This document shows positions 43,658 through 51,598 of a stretch of 64,000 bases of DNA, in pieces. This DNA is from Roseibium algicola (GTDB lineage Bacteria > Pseudomonadota > Alphaproteobacteria > Rhizobiales > Stappiaceae). Location: NCBI RefSeq assembly GCF_001999245.1, contig NZ_CP019631.1, positions 343,153 through 407,152 on the forward strand, given 5' to 3'. A program made the position numbers and the translations under genes. The notes below the pieces were generated by a model. The model saw only the letters and a list, made by a program, of their open reading frames with translations. It did no database searches and was not told the origin of the DNA. How positions within the stretch are numbered: position 1 is the stretch's first letter; each line of letters opens with the position of its first letter.

Positions 43658-44832
43658 TGGGGAAACGACAGAGCTATGAGGGCGTTGCGGTCACCGCACC
43701 GGTTTCAATTCCCTACCAGCGTTACTCCATCGAAACGGCCCATTGGTGGATCGCAAGCGCATTGCGCGGATCCCTTCAGGCCGCTGGTTTGAGGCCTGCG
43801 GATATTGACGGGTTTTCGGTTGCAAGCTTCACCCTGTTTCCGGATACGGCTGTCGGGCTGACGCAGCATCTGGGCCTGTGCCCCAGGTGGCTGGACAATA
43901 TTCCTATGGGTGGTGCCAGTGGTGTGGTTGCCCTGCGGAGGGCCGCACGTGCAGTCCAGGCGGGCGACGCGGACATCGTGGCCTGCGTTGCCGGAGACAC
44001 CAACCACATCGACAGCTTCAGAAACCTGCTGTCGAGCTTTTCCCGCTTTGCCCAGGATGCCTCCTACCCTTACGGATTTGGGGGGCCGAATGCCAATTTC
44101 GCGCTTCTGACCGACCGGTACATGCAGGAATATGGCGCGACACGCGAGGATTTCGGCAGGATCTGCGTTGCGCAGCGTGCCAATGCCCTGCGCAATCCGA
44201 ACGCGCTGATGAAGAAGCCGCTGACGCTCGAGCAATATCTCGACGCCCGCCCGATCGCAGATCCGATTGCCCTGTTCGACTGTGTCATGCCTTGCGCCGG
44301 GTCCGAGTGTTTTCTCGTCATGTCCATTGAAGAGGCAGAGCGGCGGAACCTGCCCTATGCCGTGATCGGCGGAACAATCGAGCGCCACAACGCCCATGCC
44401 GAGGATCCCGTGCAACTGCGGGGCGGCTGGACGCTCGATGTCGAAGAACTCTACGCCATGGCGGAGTGCTCGCCGGACGACATCGATCTCCTGCAGACCT
44501 ATGACGATTATCCCGTCATTTCGATGATGCAGATCGAGGATCTCGGTTTCTGCGACAAGGGCGGCGGCCCGGATTTCGTCAGAAGCCGGGACCTGACAAT
44601 TTCCGGAGACTTTCCGCACAACACGTCCGGTGGACAACTGTCTGCAGGTCAGGCCGGGGCCGCGGGTGGTTTCATCGGCCTCGTGGAAGCACTGCGCCAG
44701 GTATTGGGCACGGCCGGAGGTACGCAGGTGGCAGATGCGACGACCGCGATGGTTTCAGGCTTCGGCATGATCAATTACGACCGCGGCGTCTGCACGAGTG
44801 CGGCCATTGTGAAAACAGGGAGCCCGGCATGA
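43657..44832 (+). CDS. Thiolase-fold (SCP2/Ltp2-like) protein lacking the nucleophilic Cys
   Basis: A 391-residue thiolase-superfamily protein. Where thiolases have Cys in the first active-site loop, it reads IPMGGASGVVALRR, so there is no nucleophile. Other parts remain: LLQTYDDYPVISMMQIEDLG, NTSGGQLSAGQAGAAGGFIG and the ending GFGMINYDRG. Cys-less members include the Ltp2 aldolase of steroid side-chain loss, which needs a DUF35 partner. The next gene here encodes exactly a DUF35 domain, with overlapping start and stop, so a two-protein retro-aldolase (or thiolase) is a good hypothesis. Confidence 0.85.
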   Translation: MGKRQSYEGVAVTAPVSIPYQRYSIETAHWWIASALRGSLQAAGLRPADIDGFSVASFTLFPDTAVGLTQHLGLCPRWLDNIPMGGASGVVALRRAARAVQAGDADIVACVAGDTNHIDSFRNLLSSFSRFAQDASYPYGFGGPNANFALLTDRYMQEYGATREDFGRICVAQRANALRNPNALMKKPLTLEQYLDARPIADPIALFDCVMPCAGSECFLVMSIEEAERRNLPYAVIGGTIERHNAHAEDPVQLRGGWTLDVEELYAMAECSPDDIDLLQTYDDYPVISMMQIEDLGFCDKGGGPDFVRSRDLTISGDFPHNTSGGQLSAGQAGAAGGFIGLVEALRQVLGTAGGTQVADATTAMVSGFGMINYDRGVCTSAAIVKTGSPA

Positions 44833-46085
44833 GCACACCGCTTTCCCCTCCCCACAAGAAAGATCCGCAAAAGCGCACGCAGTCTCCGCTACGTCCCCCG
44901 GAGGCCCGATCCCGCGCGGCTCTCGGCCTGACCGCGGCTGCGGCGGAAGGCCGTTTCGCTCTTCAGGTCTGTGACGACTGCGGCAGAGTGCAATATCCGC
45001 CCCGGGACGTTTGCGGAAGCTGTCTGTCGGCGGGGCTGGAATGGCAGGACATCTCACCTGCGGGCACACTGCTGGCAGAGACCCGGATCCGCACCTCGAT
45101 CAATCTCTACTTCAGGGAGAGAACGCCCTGGCGCATGGGCTCGGTACAACTGGAGGCCGGTCCTGTGGTCCTGTGCCATGTGCATGGCGACTGCGAGCGC
45201 GGCGGGGAAGTTACACTACTCAACCGTCTTGACGCGTCCGGCCAGGGCGTTTTGCTGGCAGTGCCCAAGGACAGGACAAGCAATATGGAAGACGATCCGC
45301 AAATGCGTGCCCTTTCGGCCGACCCGAAGCACAGGCGCATCCTGATCACGGACCTGCGAAACCCGAACACGCCGGCTCTGGTGACGTCGCTGCTGGAGGC
45401 AGGGGCTTCAACCATCTTTGTCGGCGAGGCCGAAAGCTGGCGTCCGCACGCTAACCGCGATCTCTTGTCCGGGCTCGAAAAGGTCAGCGTGCTGCCGCTT
45501 GACGTCACAGACACCGCTTCGGTAGAGCGGCTTGCCGGGGAAATTGGCGGCAAGACGGATATTCTGGTCAACAATGCCCGGTTTCTGCGGCCGGGCGGTG
45601 TTCTGGCAAGAGGCGATACTGCCTTTGCGCGCGAGGAAATGGAGACCAATTATCTTGGTCTGATGCGTCTTGCGCAGGCCTTCGGGCCGGGCATGTGCGC
45701 TCGCACCAGCGATGGCGTCAACTCGGCGGTGGCCTGGGTGAATATCCTGTCAGTCTTCGCCCTGTCCAACTCACCGGACTTCGGTTGCTTTTCTGCCTCC
45801 AACGCTGCTGCCTATTCGCTGTCGCAGTCCCTGCGCGGAGAATTCCGTGCGTCCGGGCTGCGTGTCATGACCGTCTTCACCGGACCGGACGAAGACGACT
45901 GGACCCAGCCGGTGCCGCCGCCCAAGGTCAATGCAAAGGCTCTGGCAAGGTCTGTGGTCACGGGCCTGCAGCAGGGGCTTGAAGACGTGTGGTGCGGTGA
46001 CGTTGCCATGGAGATACGCGAACGCTGGCGGCGGGACCCGAAAGTCCTGGAACGTGAACTCACGCAAGGGAGAGAAGGCGCATGA
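44829..46085 (+). CDS. Fusion of DUF35 (Zn ribbon/OB) with a degenerate SDR domain
   Basis: A 418-residue two-domain protein. Residues about 35-155 are a DUF35 module: rubredoxin-like Zn ribbon CDDCGRVQYPPRDVCGSC, then an OB fold (GTLLAETRIRTSINLYF). Residues about 170-390 follow the SDR pattern (LPLDVTDTASVERLAGEIGG, DILVNNARFLRPGG). The Gly-rich nucleotide motif is replaced by TDLRNPNTPALV, and the catalytic YxxxK is FSASN (Phe and Asn instead of Tyr and Lys), so it cannot work as a normal reductase. DUF35 proteins pair with thiolase-like enzymes; here the partner is the preceding Cys-less thiolase. Confidence 0.87.
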   Translation: MSTPLSPPHKKDPQKRTQSPLRPPEARSRAALGLTAAAAEGRFALQVCDDCGRVQYPPRDVCGSCLSAGLEWQDISPAGTLLAETRIRTSINLYFRERTPWRMGSVQLEAGPVVLCHVHGDCERGGEVTLLNRLDASGQGVLLAVPKDRTSNMEDDPQMRALSADPKHRRILITDLRNPNTPALVTSLLEAGASTIFVGEAESWRPHANRDLLSGLEKVSVLPLDVTDTASVERLAGEIGGKTDILVNNARFLRPGGVLARGDTAFAREEMETNYLGLMRLAQAFGPGMCARTSDGVNSAVAWVNILSVFALSNSPDFGCFSASNAAAYSLSQSLRGEFRASGLRVMTVFTGPDEDDWTQPVPPPKVNAKALARSVVTGLQQGLEDVWCGDVAMEIRERWRRDPKVLERELTQGREGA

Positions 46086-46855
46086 GCGGTCTGAACCAGC
46101 TGGTCTCCGGCCTTGCCACCGGAGCCGTCAGGATTGTGGATCTGACCCACACGCTCGATCCGGACTTTCCGGTCATCGTGCTGCCACCCGAGTTCGGTCA
46201 GTGCGCGCGTTTCCGGATGGAGGAAATAAGCGCCTACGATCACCGTGGTCCGGCATGGAAATGGCACAACATTTCCATGAGCGAACACACCGGCACCCAT
46301 TTCGATGCGCCTTCGCACTGGATTTCAGGAAAAGACGTGCCGAATGGCTCGGTTGACGAGATCCCGGTCGAGGCTTTTGTCGGGCCTGTGGTGGTAATCG
46401 ATTGCTCAAAAGGCGCTTCGGAGAACGACGACTTCGAACTGACGCCCGAGGTCATCGCAAATTGGGAAAGCGACCATGGCCGCATCCCGGAAGATGCCTG
46501 GGTGCTGATGCGCACCGACTGGTCCAAGCGCAGAGGCGCCGATTACCTGAACATGCGCGCCGACGGACCGCATTCGCCCGGACCGACGCCTGAGGCGATC
46601 CGGTTTCTGATCGAGGAGCGGAACATCCGCGGCTTTGGTACCGAGACCGTCGGAACGGATGCAGGCCAGGGGGCGCACTACGTGCCGCCCTATCCCGCTC
46701 ACTACTTTCTGCATGGCGCGGGAAAATACGGCCTGCAATGCCTGGCCAATCTCGATCAGCTGCCCGCGACAGGTGCCGTGCTGATTGCGGCTCCCCTGAA
46801 AATCAAGAATGGAACCGGCAGCCCGCTTCGGGTTCTGGCGATGGTGACGGAATGA
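46082..46855 (+). CDS. Cyclase-family metal-dependent hydrolase
   Basis: A 257-residue protein of the kynurenine formamidase/cyclase superfamily. The metal-binding motif is SEHTGTHFDAPSHWISG with later Asp/His/Glu positions (GTDAGQGAHYVPPYPAHYFL). Such proteins hydrolyse amides, lactones or cyclic diketones. In this operon it may open a ring or hydrolyse a product of the CoA steps. It overlaps both neighbours by four bases. Confidence 0.87.
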   Translation: MSGLNQLVSGLATGAVRIVDLTHTLDPDFPVIVLPPEFGQCARFRMEEISAYDHRGPAWKWHNISMSEHTGTHFDAPSHWISGKDVPNGSVDEIPVEAFVGPVVVIDCSKGASENDDFELTPEVIANWESDHGRIPEDAWVLMRTDWSKRRGADYLNMRADGPHSPGPTPEAIRFLIEERNIRGFGTETVGTDAGQGAHYVPPYPAHYFLHGAGKYGLQCLANLDQLPATGAVLIAAPLKIKNGTGSPLRVLAMVTE

Positions 46856-47577
46856 GTGAATTTACGGCAGTCGTTACCGGCGGCAACAAGGGAATTGGTG
46901 CCGATCTGGTCGAAAGGCTTCTCGGTCAGGGTTACACGGTGGTGTCGGTGGCACGAACCGCCCCGGAAAAGTCTCACCCGAACCTGCACTCGGTGGAAGC
47001 CGACCTTCTCGATGCACAAGCCGTGGCCGCTGCCGCCGGCACGATCGCGGCGGAGTTCGACGTCACTCATCTGATCCATAATGCAGGGCTCATCTGGCCC
47101 AACCTTGTCGAGGATGCCAAGCCCGAAGACATCACCGGTCTTGCGCAGTTGCACCTGGGATCGGCATTAACACTCCTGCAGGCGGCCTTGCCAAACATGA
47201 AGGCGCGCCAGTTCGGCCGTGTCATGTTCAACGCCTCACGGGCGGCGCTCGGCGCACCGACCCGAACCGCCTACAGTGCCAGCAAGGCCGGCATGATCGG
47301 TATGGCGCGCACCTGGGCCCTGGAGCTTGCCCCGCATGGCATCACCGTCAACGTGGTCGCCCCCGGCCCGATCCTGACCGACAACTTCTGGGGCATCGTC
47401 GAAAAGGACAGCCCCCAACAGGAAGCCCTCGCCAAACGCATCCCGGTCGGGCGCATCGGCAACGTCCGGGACGTGACTAATGCTTTCCTGTTCTTCTGCG
47501 ATCCGGAAAACAGCTTCGTGACCGGTCAGACGCTTTATGTCTGCGGCGGCGCGAGCGTCGGAACGCTGACGATCTAG
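46852..47577 (+). CDS. Short-chain dehydrogenase/reductase
   Basis: A 241-residue SDR with a full active set: GGNKGIGADL cofactor motif, NAG segment (LIHNAGLIW), Ser in MFNASRAAL and YSASK. It contrasts with the degenerate SDR half two genes upstream. It would oxidise or reduce a hydroxy/keto intermediate of the pathway, possibly the cis-diol made by the dioxygenase. Last gene of the operon; its stop lies inside the first of two hairpins. Confidence 0.9.
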   Translation: MSEFTAVVTGGNKGIGADLVERLLGQGYTVVSVARTAPEKSHPNLHSVEADLLDAQAVAAAAGTIAAEFDVTHLIHNAGLIWPNLVEDAKPEDITGLAQLHLGSALTLLQAALPNMKARQFGRVMFNASRAALGAPTRTAYSASKAGMIGMARTWALELAPHGITVNVVAPGPILTDNFWGIVEKDSPQQEALAKRIPVGRIGNVRDVTNAFLFFCDPENSFVTGQTLYVCGGASVGTLTI

Positions 47578-47652
47578 TGTGGTGAATTTGAAATACGCCT
47601 CATTGGTGCTGCAACCGCCAGAGCGTATTTCAAATTCGAAAACCACACTAGA
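47573..47652. repeat. Long hairpin element 1 of a tandem covarying pair
   Basis: The outer stem of 11 bp is TCTAGTGTGGT (47573-47583) with 47642-47652. The inner stem of 14 bp is AATTTGAAATACGC (47585-47598) with 47623-47636. The bulge is 1 base left and 5 right, the loop 24 nt. It overlaps the stop codon of the SDR gene. Twenty-five perfect pairs in 80 bases far exceed chance. Confidence 0.8.
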
Positions 47653-47663
47653 AACATATATTT

Positions 47664-47741
47664 GCTAGTCACCCTTTTGAATCTGAAGTTCGTTCGGAGC
47701 ATGCCGGAAATTGAGACGAACTTCAGATTCGGGTGACTAGC
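47664..47741. repeat. Long hairpin element 2 of a tandem covarying pair
   Basis: The outer stem of 11 bp is GCTAGTCACCC (47664-47674) with 47731-47741. The inner stem of 15 bp is GAATCTGAAGTTCGT (47679-47693) with 47716-47730. The bulge is 4 bases left and none right, the loop 22 nt. It repeats the plan of element 1 eleven bases further on. The inner arms agree in 10 of 14 bases with every difference compensated on the other arm. Confidence 0.8.
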
Positions 47742-47795
47742 GGGAGCCGCGTTTGACGGGAAACCAACGCGATTTGTTCTGAAGCATCTGAGCCG

Positions 47796-48296
47796 TCAGC
47801 TGTCTTCTTGATCTTGCGGCATGCAGGCCAGCAGGGCTGCCTTCACGTCGTCCGGCCAGGGGATGGAGCAATGCTTGTCGAGATCGCTGGCGGCCAGCAC
47901 CTGGGTGCTCGACCAGCGTTTTTCGCCCTTGCAGCTGATCTCGTGATGTATGGTCACCGACGACCGGCCGACCCGCTTCACGGTTACTTCGAACTCCAGC
48001 TCTTCCCCGAAAAAGGAAGGGCTTGAGAAGTCGCTGGAAAGATGGACGGTCGGAGTGCCCCAACGTTCCTCCCAGATAATCTTGTGCCATGGATAGCCGA
48101 GCTTCAGCCAGAATTCCTCGTTCACACCGTTGAGGATGTTCAGATAGGATGGAAAATAGGCTGTGCCGGAGATGTCGCAATCACCGAAGTTGAGCATGCG
48201 GGTGGTTTTGAATGGAACGTCCAAGATGCGTTTCTCCCTGCCACTGGCTGGCTCACCATGGAAAGGTGGCCCAATTTTATTTATTTGATTTTGCAC
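47796..48296 (-). CDS. Acyl-CoA thioesterase-like protein (4HBT hot-dog fold)
   Basis: Up to 166 residues. TRMLNFGDCDISGTAYFPSY then LNILNGVNEEFW matches the 4-hydroxybenzoyl-CoA thioesterase family, with the catalytic Asp in the DCDISGTAYF segment, and HHEISCKGEKRWSSTQVLAA the later strands. It would release an acid from CoA. The GTG start at 48296 has no ribosome site; a TTG at 48224 is preceded by AGGGAG and would give MDVPFKTTRMLNFGDCD, a more usual N-terminus. It lies between the dioxygenase and TRAP/P450 genes on the other strand. Confidence 0.85.
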   Translation of the reverse strand: MQNQINKIGPPFHGEPASGREKRILDVPFKTTRMLNFGDCDISGTAYFPSYLNILNGVNEEFWLKLGYPWHKIIWEERWGTPTVHLSSDFSSPSFFGEELEFEVTVKRVGRSSVTIHHEISCKGEKRWSSTQVLAASDLDKHCSIPWPDDVKAALLACMPQDQEDS

Positions 48297-48491
48297 ATAT
48301 CGCAGAGGGGCTTCAACACGTGGATTGTTCGCCAGGATGTTGACTCCTTGCCTGCGTAACGCGGGCCGTGCGCTGAGAAATCTGGATAAATATCTGAAAT
48401 CAATAAGAATATTCGGAGTTTCGTGAAGCGTTGATCCACCGTGAAAATGATTGCGGAGCGACGGTATTTTCTATTGTCGATTGCAAAAAAT

Positions 48492-48516
48492 ACATGCAGT
48501 TTCATATTTATTGACA
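48492..48516 (+). promoter_or_regulatory. Possible second MarR site and -35 box before the TRAP/P450 genes
   Basis: ACATGCAGTTTCATAT (48492-48507) agrees in 13 of 16 bases with the perfect palindrome at 39265, including one intact half-site TTTCATAT. TTGACA follows at 48511-48516, with a poor -10 near 48535. The rest of the gap upstream of 48607 shows no gene. Confidence 0.4.
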
Positions 48517-48606
48517 AGGCATGCTCATCAATGGAAGTATTCAAAAACGGTCTCGGGCCTGCGGAGGAGCCCAGCCAGACAGACGCATCATTCAAGGGAG
48601 AGGAAG

Positions 48607-49623
48607 ATGAAGTCGCTATTCAAGATTGTTGGCGCTGCCGCAGTTTCACTGAGCCTCAGCGTTTCGGCGCTTTCGGCGGAAACCGTTCTCAAGATTTCCA
48701 GCTGGCTGCCGCCAACCCATAGCGTGAATACCGGCATTTTTGCCAATCTGATCACCATGATGGAAGAAGCTACAGGCGGCGAAGTCTCGGGTGAGCTGGT
48801 CTTTGGCCTCGCCCCGCCACCAGCCCAGATGGATCTGGTTCTCGATGGTGCCGCAGACATGGCTATCATCTTCCACGGGTATCAACCGGGCCGTTTCGTC
48901 GGGACGAAGCTGATTGAACTGCCGGGTTATGAAGGCAACGCAGAAGACGCATCCGTCGCCTATTGGCGCGTTTATGAGAAATACCTCGCTGCCCTGAACG
49001 AGCATCGCGGCGTCAAGGTCATTTCGCTCAACACCCATGGCCCCGGTCAGATCCATTCCAGCAAGGAAGTCAGCAGTCTTGCCGACATGAACGGCCTGAA
49101 GACGCGTATCGGCGGCGGTGTTGCCGGCGATGTGGGATCCGCGCTCGGTCTGATCGGCATCAACGTTCCGGCTCCGAAGGTTTATGAAACGCTGGAATCC
49201 GGTGCCGCCGACGCCGTTGCGATGAATGTCGGCGAGCGTGTCGGCTTCAAGCTGAACGAAGTGGCCAAGTATCTTTATGACATGCCGGGCGGTCTCTATC
49301 GCGGCTCATTTGCCGTGATCATGAGCCAGGAAAAATTCGACAGCCTGCCGGAAGATGTCCAGAAAGCCCTGGACGAGCAAGTGTTTGGTGAGCCCGCGAG
49401 CCGGATGGCAGGTGCATCCTGGGACGAGTCCGACACGATTGCCTATGAAGCGACCAAAAACGCAGAAGGCACGAAGATCACGCCTGCGAGCGACGATGAC
49501 ATCGCCAAGTTCGAGGAAATCAGCAAGGAAGTCACGGACAAGGTTCTGGCGGAACTGCAGGAAGCCGGGGTGGACGCGAAAGCCGCCTACGAAATGGTCA
49601 AGCAGGAAATGGCCGGAAACTAA
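48607..49623 (+). CDS. TRAP transporter substrate-binding protein (DctP family)
   Basis: A 338-residue periplasmic receptor. The signal peptide is KIVGAAAVSLSLSVSALSAE; the body starts ETVLKISSWLPPTHSVNTGI. The family features TRIGGGVAGDVGSALGLIGI and LESGAADAVAMNVGERVGF include the residues around the carboxylate-binding Arg (KTRIGGG). Such receptors bind organic acids, so an aromatic or alicyclic acid is likely. Start at 48607 with GGAGAGGAAG upstream; the longer frame from 48451 is not credible. First of three TRAP genes. Confidence 0.93.
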   Translation: MKSLFKIVGAAAVSLSLSVSALSAETVLKISSWLPPTHSVNTGIFANLITMMEEATGGEVSGELVFGLAPPPAQMDLVLDGAADMAIIFHGYQPGRFVGTKLIELPGYEGNAEDASVAYWRVYEKYLAALNEHRGVKVISLNTHGPGQIHSSKEVSSLADMNGLKTRIGGGVAGDVGSALGLIGINVPAPKVYETLESGAADAVAMNVGERVGFKLNEVAKYLYDMPGGLYRGSFAVIMSQEKFDSLPEDVQKALDEQVFGEPASRMAGASWDESDTIAYEATKNAEGTKITPASDDDIAKFEEISKEVTDKVLAELQEAGVDAKAAYEMVKQEMAGN

Positions 49624-49677
49624 ACGAGTCCGGGCGGTCCGGTTCGTCCGGGCCGCCCGCAGCTGAAGGATCTGGAC

Positions 49678-50175
49678 GTGTCCCGTCTACTCAAGTTTGC
49701 GGCCAGTCTGCCGGCGCTGCTTGCCTCGTTTGCCTTGTTCGTCCTCATGGTCATGACGTTCTGCGACGTGGTGCTCCGGTCGGTGTTCAACGCGCCGATC
49801 GAAGTTGCCGCCGACATGACGCGCCTGCTTATGGCAATCATGGTTTTCTCCGTTCTGCCGGTCGTCTCCGCAAAGGATGGCCACATCTGCGTCGACCTGA
49901 CGGACGGCATGTTCAAGCGCGCCGGACTGACCCGCTGGCGTAATGCATTCACAGATCTCTTTTGCGGCCTGATGCTGGTCCTGCCGGCCATGCGCGTATT
50001 TGATCTGGCCGAACGAAGCCGCTCCTATGGCGACGTCATGGAATATCTGCGCCTGCCCCTGCACTATGTCGGTTGGTTCATTTCCATCGTCACGGCAATT
50101 ACCGCCGCAGTCCTCATTATCCGAGGGCTCGGCCATATTTTCGCACCGAAATTGATGAGCCCCCGGCATGCTTGA
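49678..50175 (+). CDS. TRAP transporter small permease (DctQ family)
   Basis: A 165-residue protein with four predicted membrane helices (SLPALLASFALFVLMVMTFC first; the last near YVGWFISIVTAITAAVLI). DVVLRSVFNAPIEVAADMTR is the conserved DctQ segment. GTG start with AAGGATCTGGAC upstream. It overlaps the large permease by eight bases. Confidence 0.9.
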   Translation: MSRLLKFAASLPALLASFALFVLMVMTFCDVVLRSVFNAPIEVAADMTRLLMAIMVFSVLPVVSAKDGHICVDLTDGMFKRAGLTRWRNAFTDLFCGLMLVLPAMRVFDLAERSRSYGDVMEYLRLPLHYVGWFISIVTAITAAVLIIRGLGHIFAPKLMSPRHA

Positions 50176-51481
50176 AGGACTTCTCGGATTCGCAGCGGTT
50201 CTCGTACTGGTCTTGCTGCGAGTGCCCATCGCCTTCGCCATGGGCTTTGTCGGAATGATCGGCTTCATGATTGAATCGGGCTACCGCGCCTCGATTTCCA
50301 TGACGGCTCGTCTGATCATCGATACCAGTCAGGATTACGGCCTTTCGGTCGTTCCGCTGTTCATCCTCATGGGGTTGTTCGTCAACAAGGCGGGAATCAG
50401 CCGGGAGCTCTATGCCGCCTCCAACGCGTTCCTCGGCCATTTTCGCGGTGGCCTCGCGATGGCAACCATCGTTGCCTGCGGCGGTTTTGCCGCCATATCC
50501 GGATCGTCCCTTGCAACCGCCGCCACCATGTCGAAAGTGGCCATGCCGGAAATGCGTCGGTTCGGCTATGCCGACAAACTGTCGACGGCTTCGATTGCCG
50601 CCGGCGGGACGCTCGGCATCCTCATACCGCCTTCGGTGATCCTCGTCATTTACGGTCTGCTGACCGAAACCTCGATCGGCAAGCTTTTTGTCGCCGGCAT
50701 CATTCCCGGCCTTCTGGGTGTCGTACTCTATCTGGTTGCTGTCCAGTTCACGGTGTGGCGAGATCCGGAAGCCGGTCCGGCAGGTGAACGCATCAACCTC
50801 AGCGGAAGACTGTCCGCCCTGAAGGATGTCTGGGCTGTCCTGTTGCTGTTCTTTCTGGTGATCGGCGGGCTCTATGGTGTCTTCGATGTGCCGCCGATCA
50901 ACTTGAGCTTCTCGCCGACGGAAGCCGCCGGCATGGGCGCCATGGGGGCTTTTCTGATTGCGCTTGCCCGCAGACGCCTGTCGCTTGCAGATGCCCTGGA
51001 AGCCCTGCGCGAAACGGCCATGACCGCAGCCAGCCTGTTTGCAGTTCTGATCGGCGCCTGGATCTTCTCCAACTTCGTCAATATCGCAGGCCTGCCGACC
51101 GCACTTAGCGACATGGTGACCGCCTACAATCTGCCGCCGTGGATGGTCATGGGGCTGATCCTGCTGATCTACATTGCGCTCGGCTGCGTGTTCGAAAGCC
51201 TGTCGATGCTGCTGTTGACCGTGCCGATTTTCTTTCCGGTCGTCACAGGGCTTGGCTATGATCCGATCTGGTTTGGCATCATCGTCGTGGTGGTAACCGA
51301 AATCAGCCTGATCACGCCTCCCGTCGGCCTGAATGTCTTCGTGTTGCGGGCGGTCGTCGGCGACGTGCCGACGGCCACGATCTTCAAGGGTGTCACGCCG
51401 TTCTGGATGGTCGATATCATTCGTCTGATCATCTTGCTGACACTGCCGGGACTAGTGCTCTTGCTGCCAAACCAGATGTAG
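50168..51481 (+). CDS. TRAP transporter large permease (DctM family)
   Basis: A 437-residue Na+-coupled transporter subunit with about 12 helices. Signatures: LRVPIAFAMGFVGMIGF, ACGGFAAISGSSLATAATM, AAGGTLGILIPPSVILVIYG and the C-terminal EISLITPPVGLNVFVLRAVV. It completes the secondary uptake system with DctP and DctQ. The P450 fusion gene begins 118 bp downstream on the same strand, so uptake and oxidation of one compound may be co-expressed. Confidence 0.94.
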   Translation: MLEGLLGFAAVLVLVLLRVPIAFAMGFVGMIGFMIESGYRASISMTARLIIDTSQDYGLSVVPLFILMGLFVNKAGISRELYAASNAFLGHFRGGLAMATIVACGGFAAISGSSLATAATMSKVAMPEMRRFGYADKLSTASIAAGGTLGILIPPSVILVIYGLLTETSIGKLFVAGIIPGLLGVVLYLVAVQFTVWRDPEAGPAGERINLSGRLSALKDVWAVLLLFFLVIGGLYGVFDVPPINLSFSPTEAAGMGAMGAFLIALARRRLSLADALEALRETAMTAASLFAVLIGAWIFSNFVNIAGLPTALSDMVTAYNLPPWMVMGLILLIYIALGCVFESLSMLLLTVPIFFPVVTGLGYDPIWFGIIVVVVTEISLITPPVGLNVFVLRAVVGDVPTATIFKGVTPFWMVDIIRLIILLTLPGLVLLLPNQM

Positions 51482-51598
51482 GATCAGATTTGGTCTGGCA
51501 TCTGCCGGCAAGCCTCTGGCATCGGAGCCGACACAGACCGCAGACGTACCTTTTCAAAGGGGGATGCGGTCCGACCACTTTTCTGGGAGGAGGAGAAA

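Noticed and set aside
47737..48180. Minus-strand frame of 147 codons beside the thioesterase
   Set aside because: Arg/Ser-rich, overlaps the thioesterase in another frame and runs into the hairpins; no motif.
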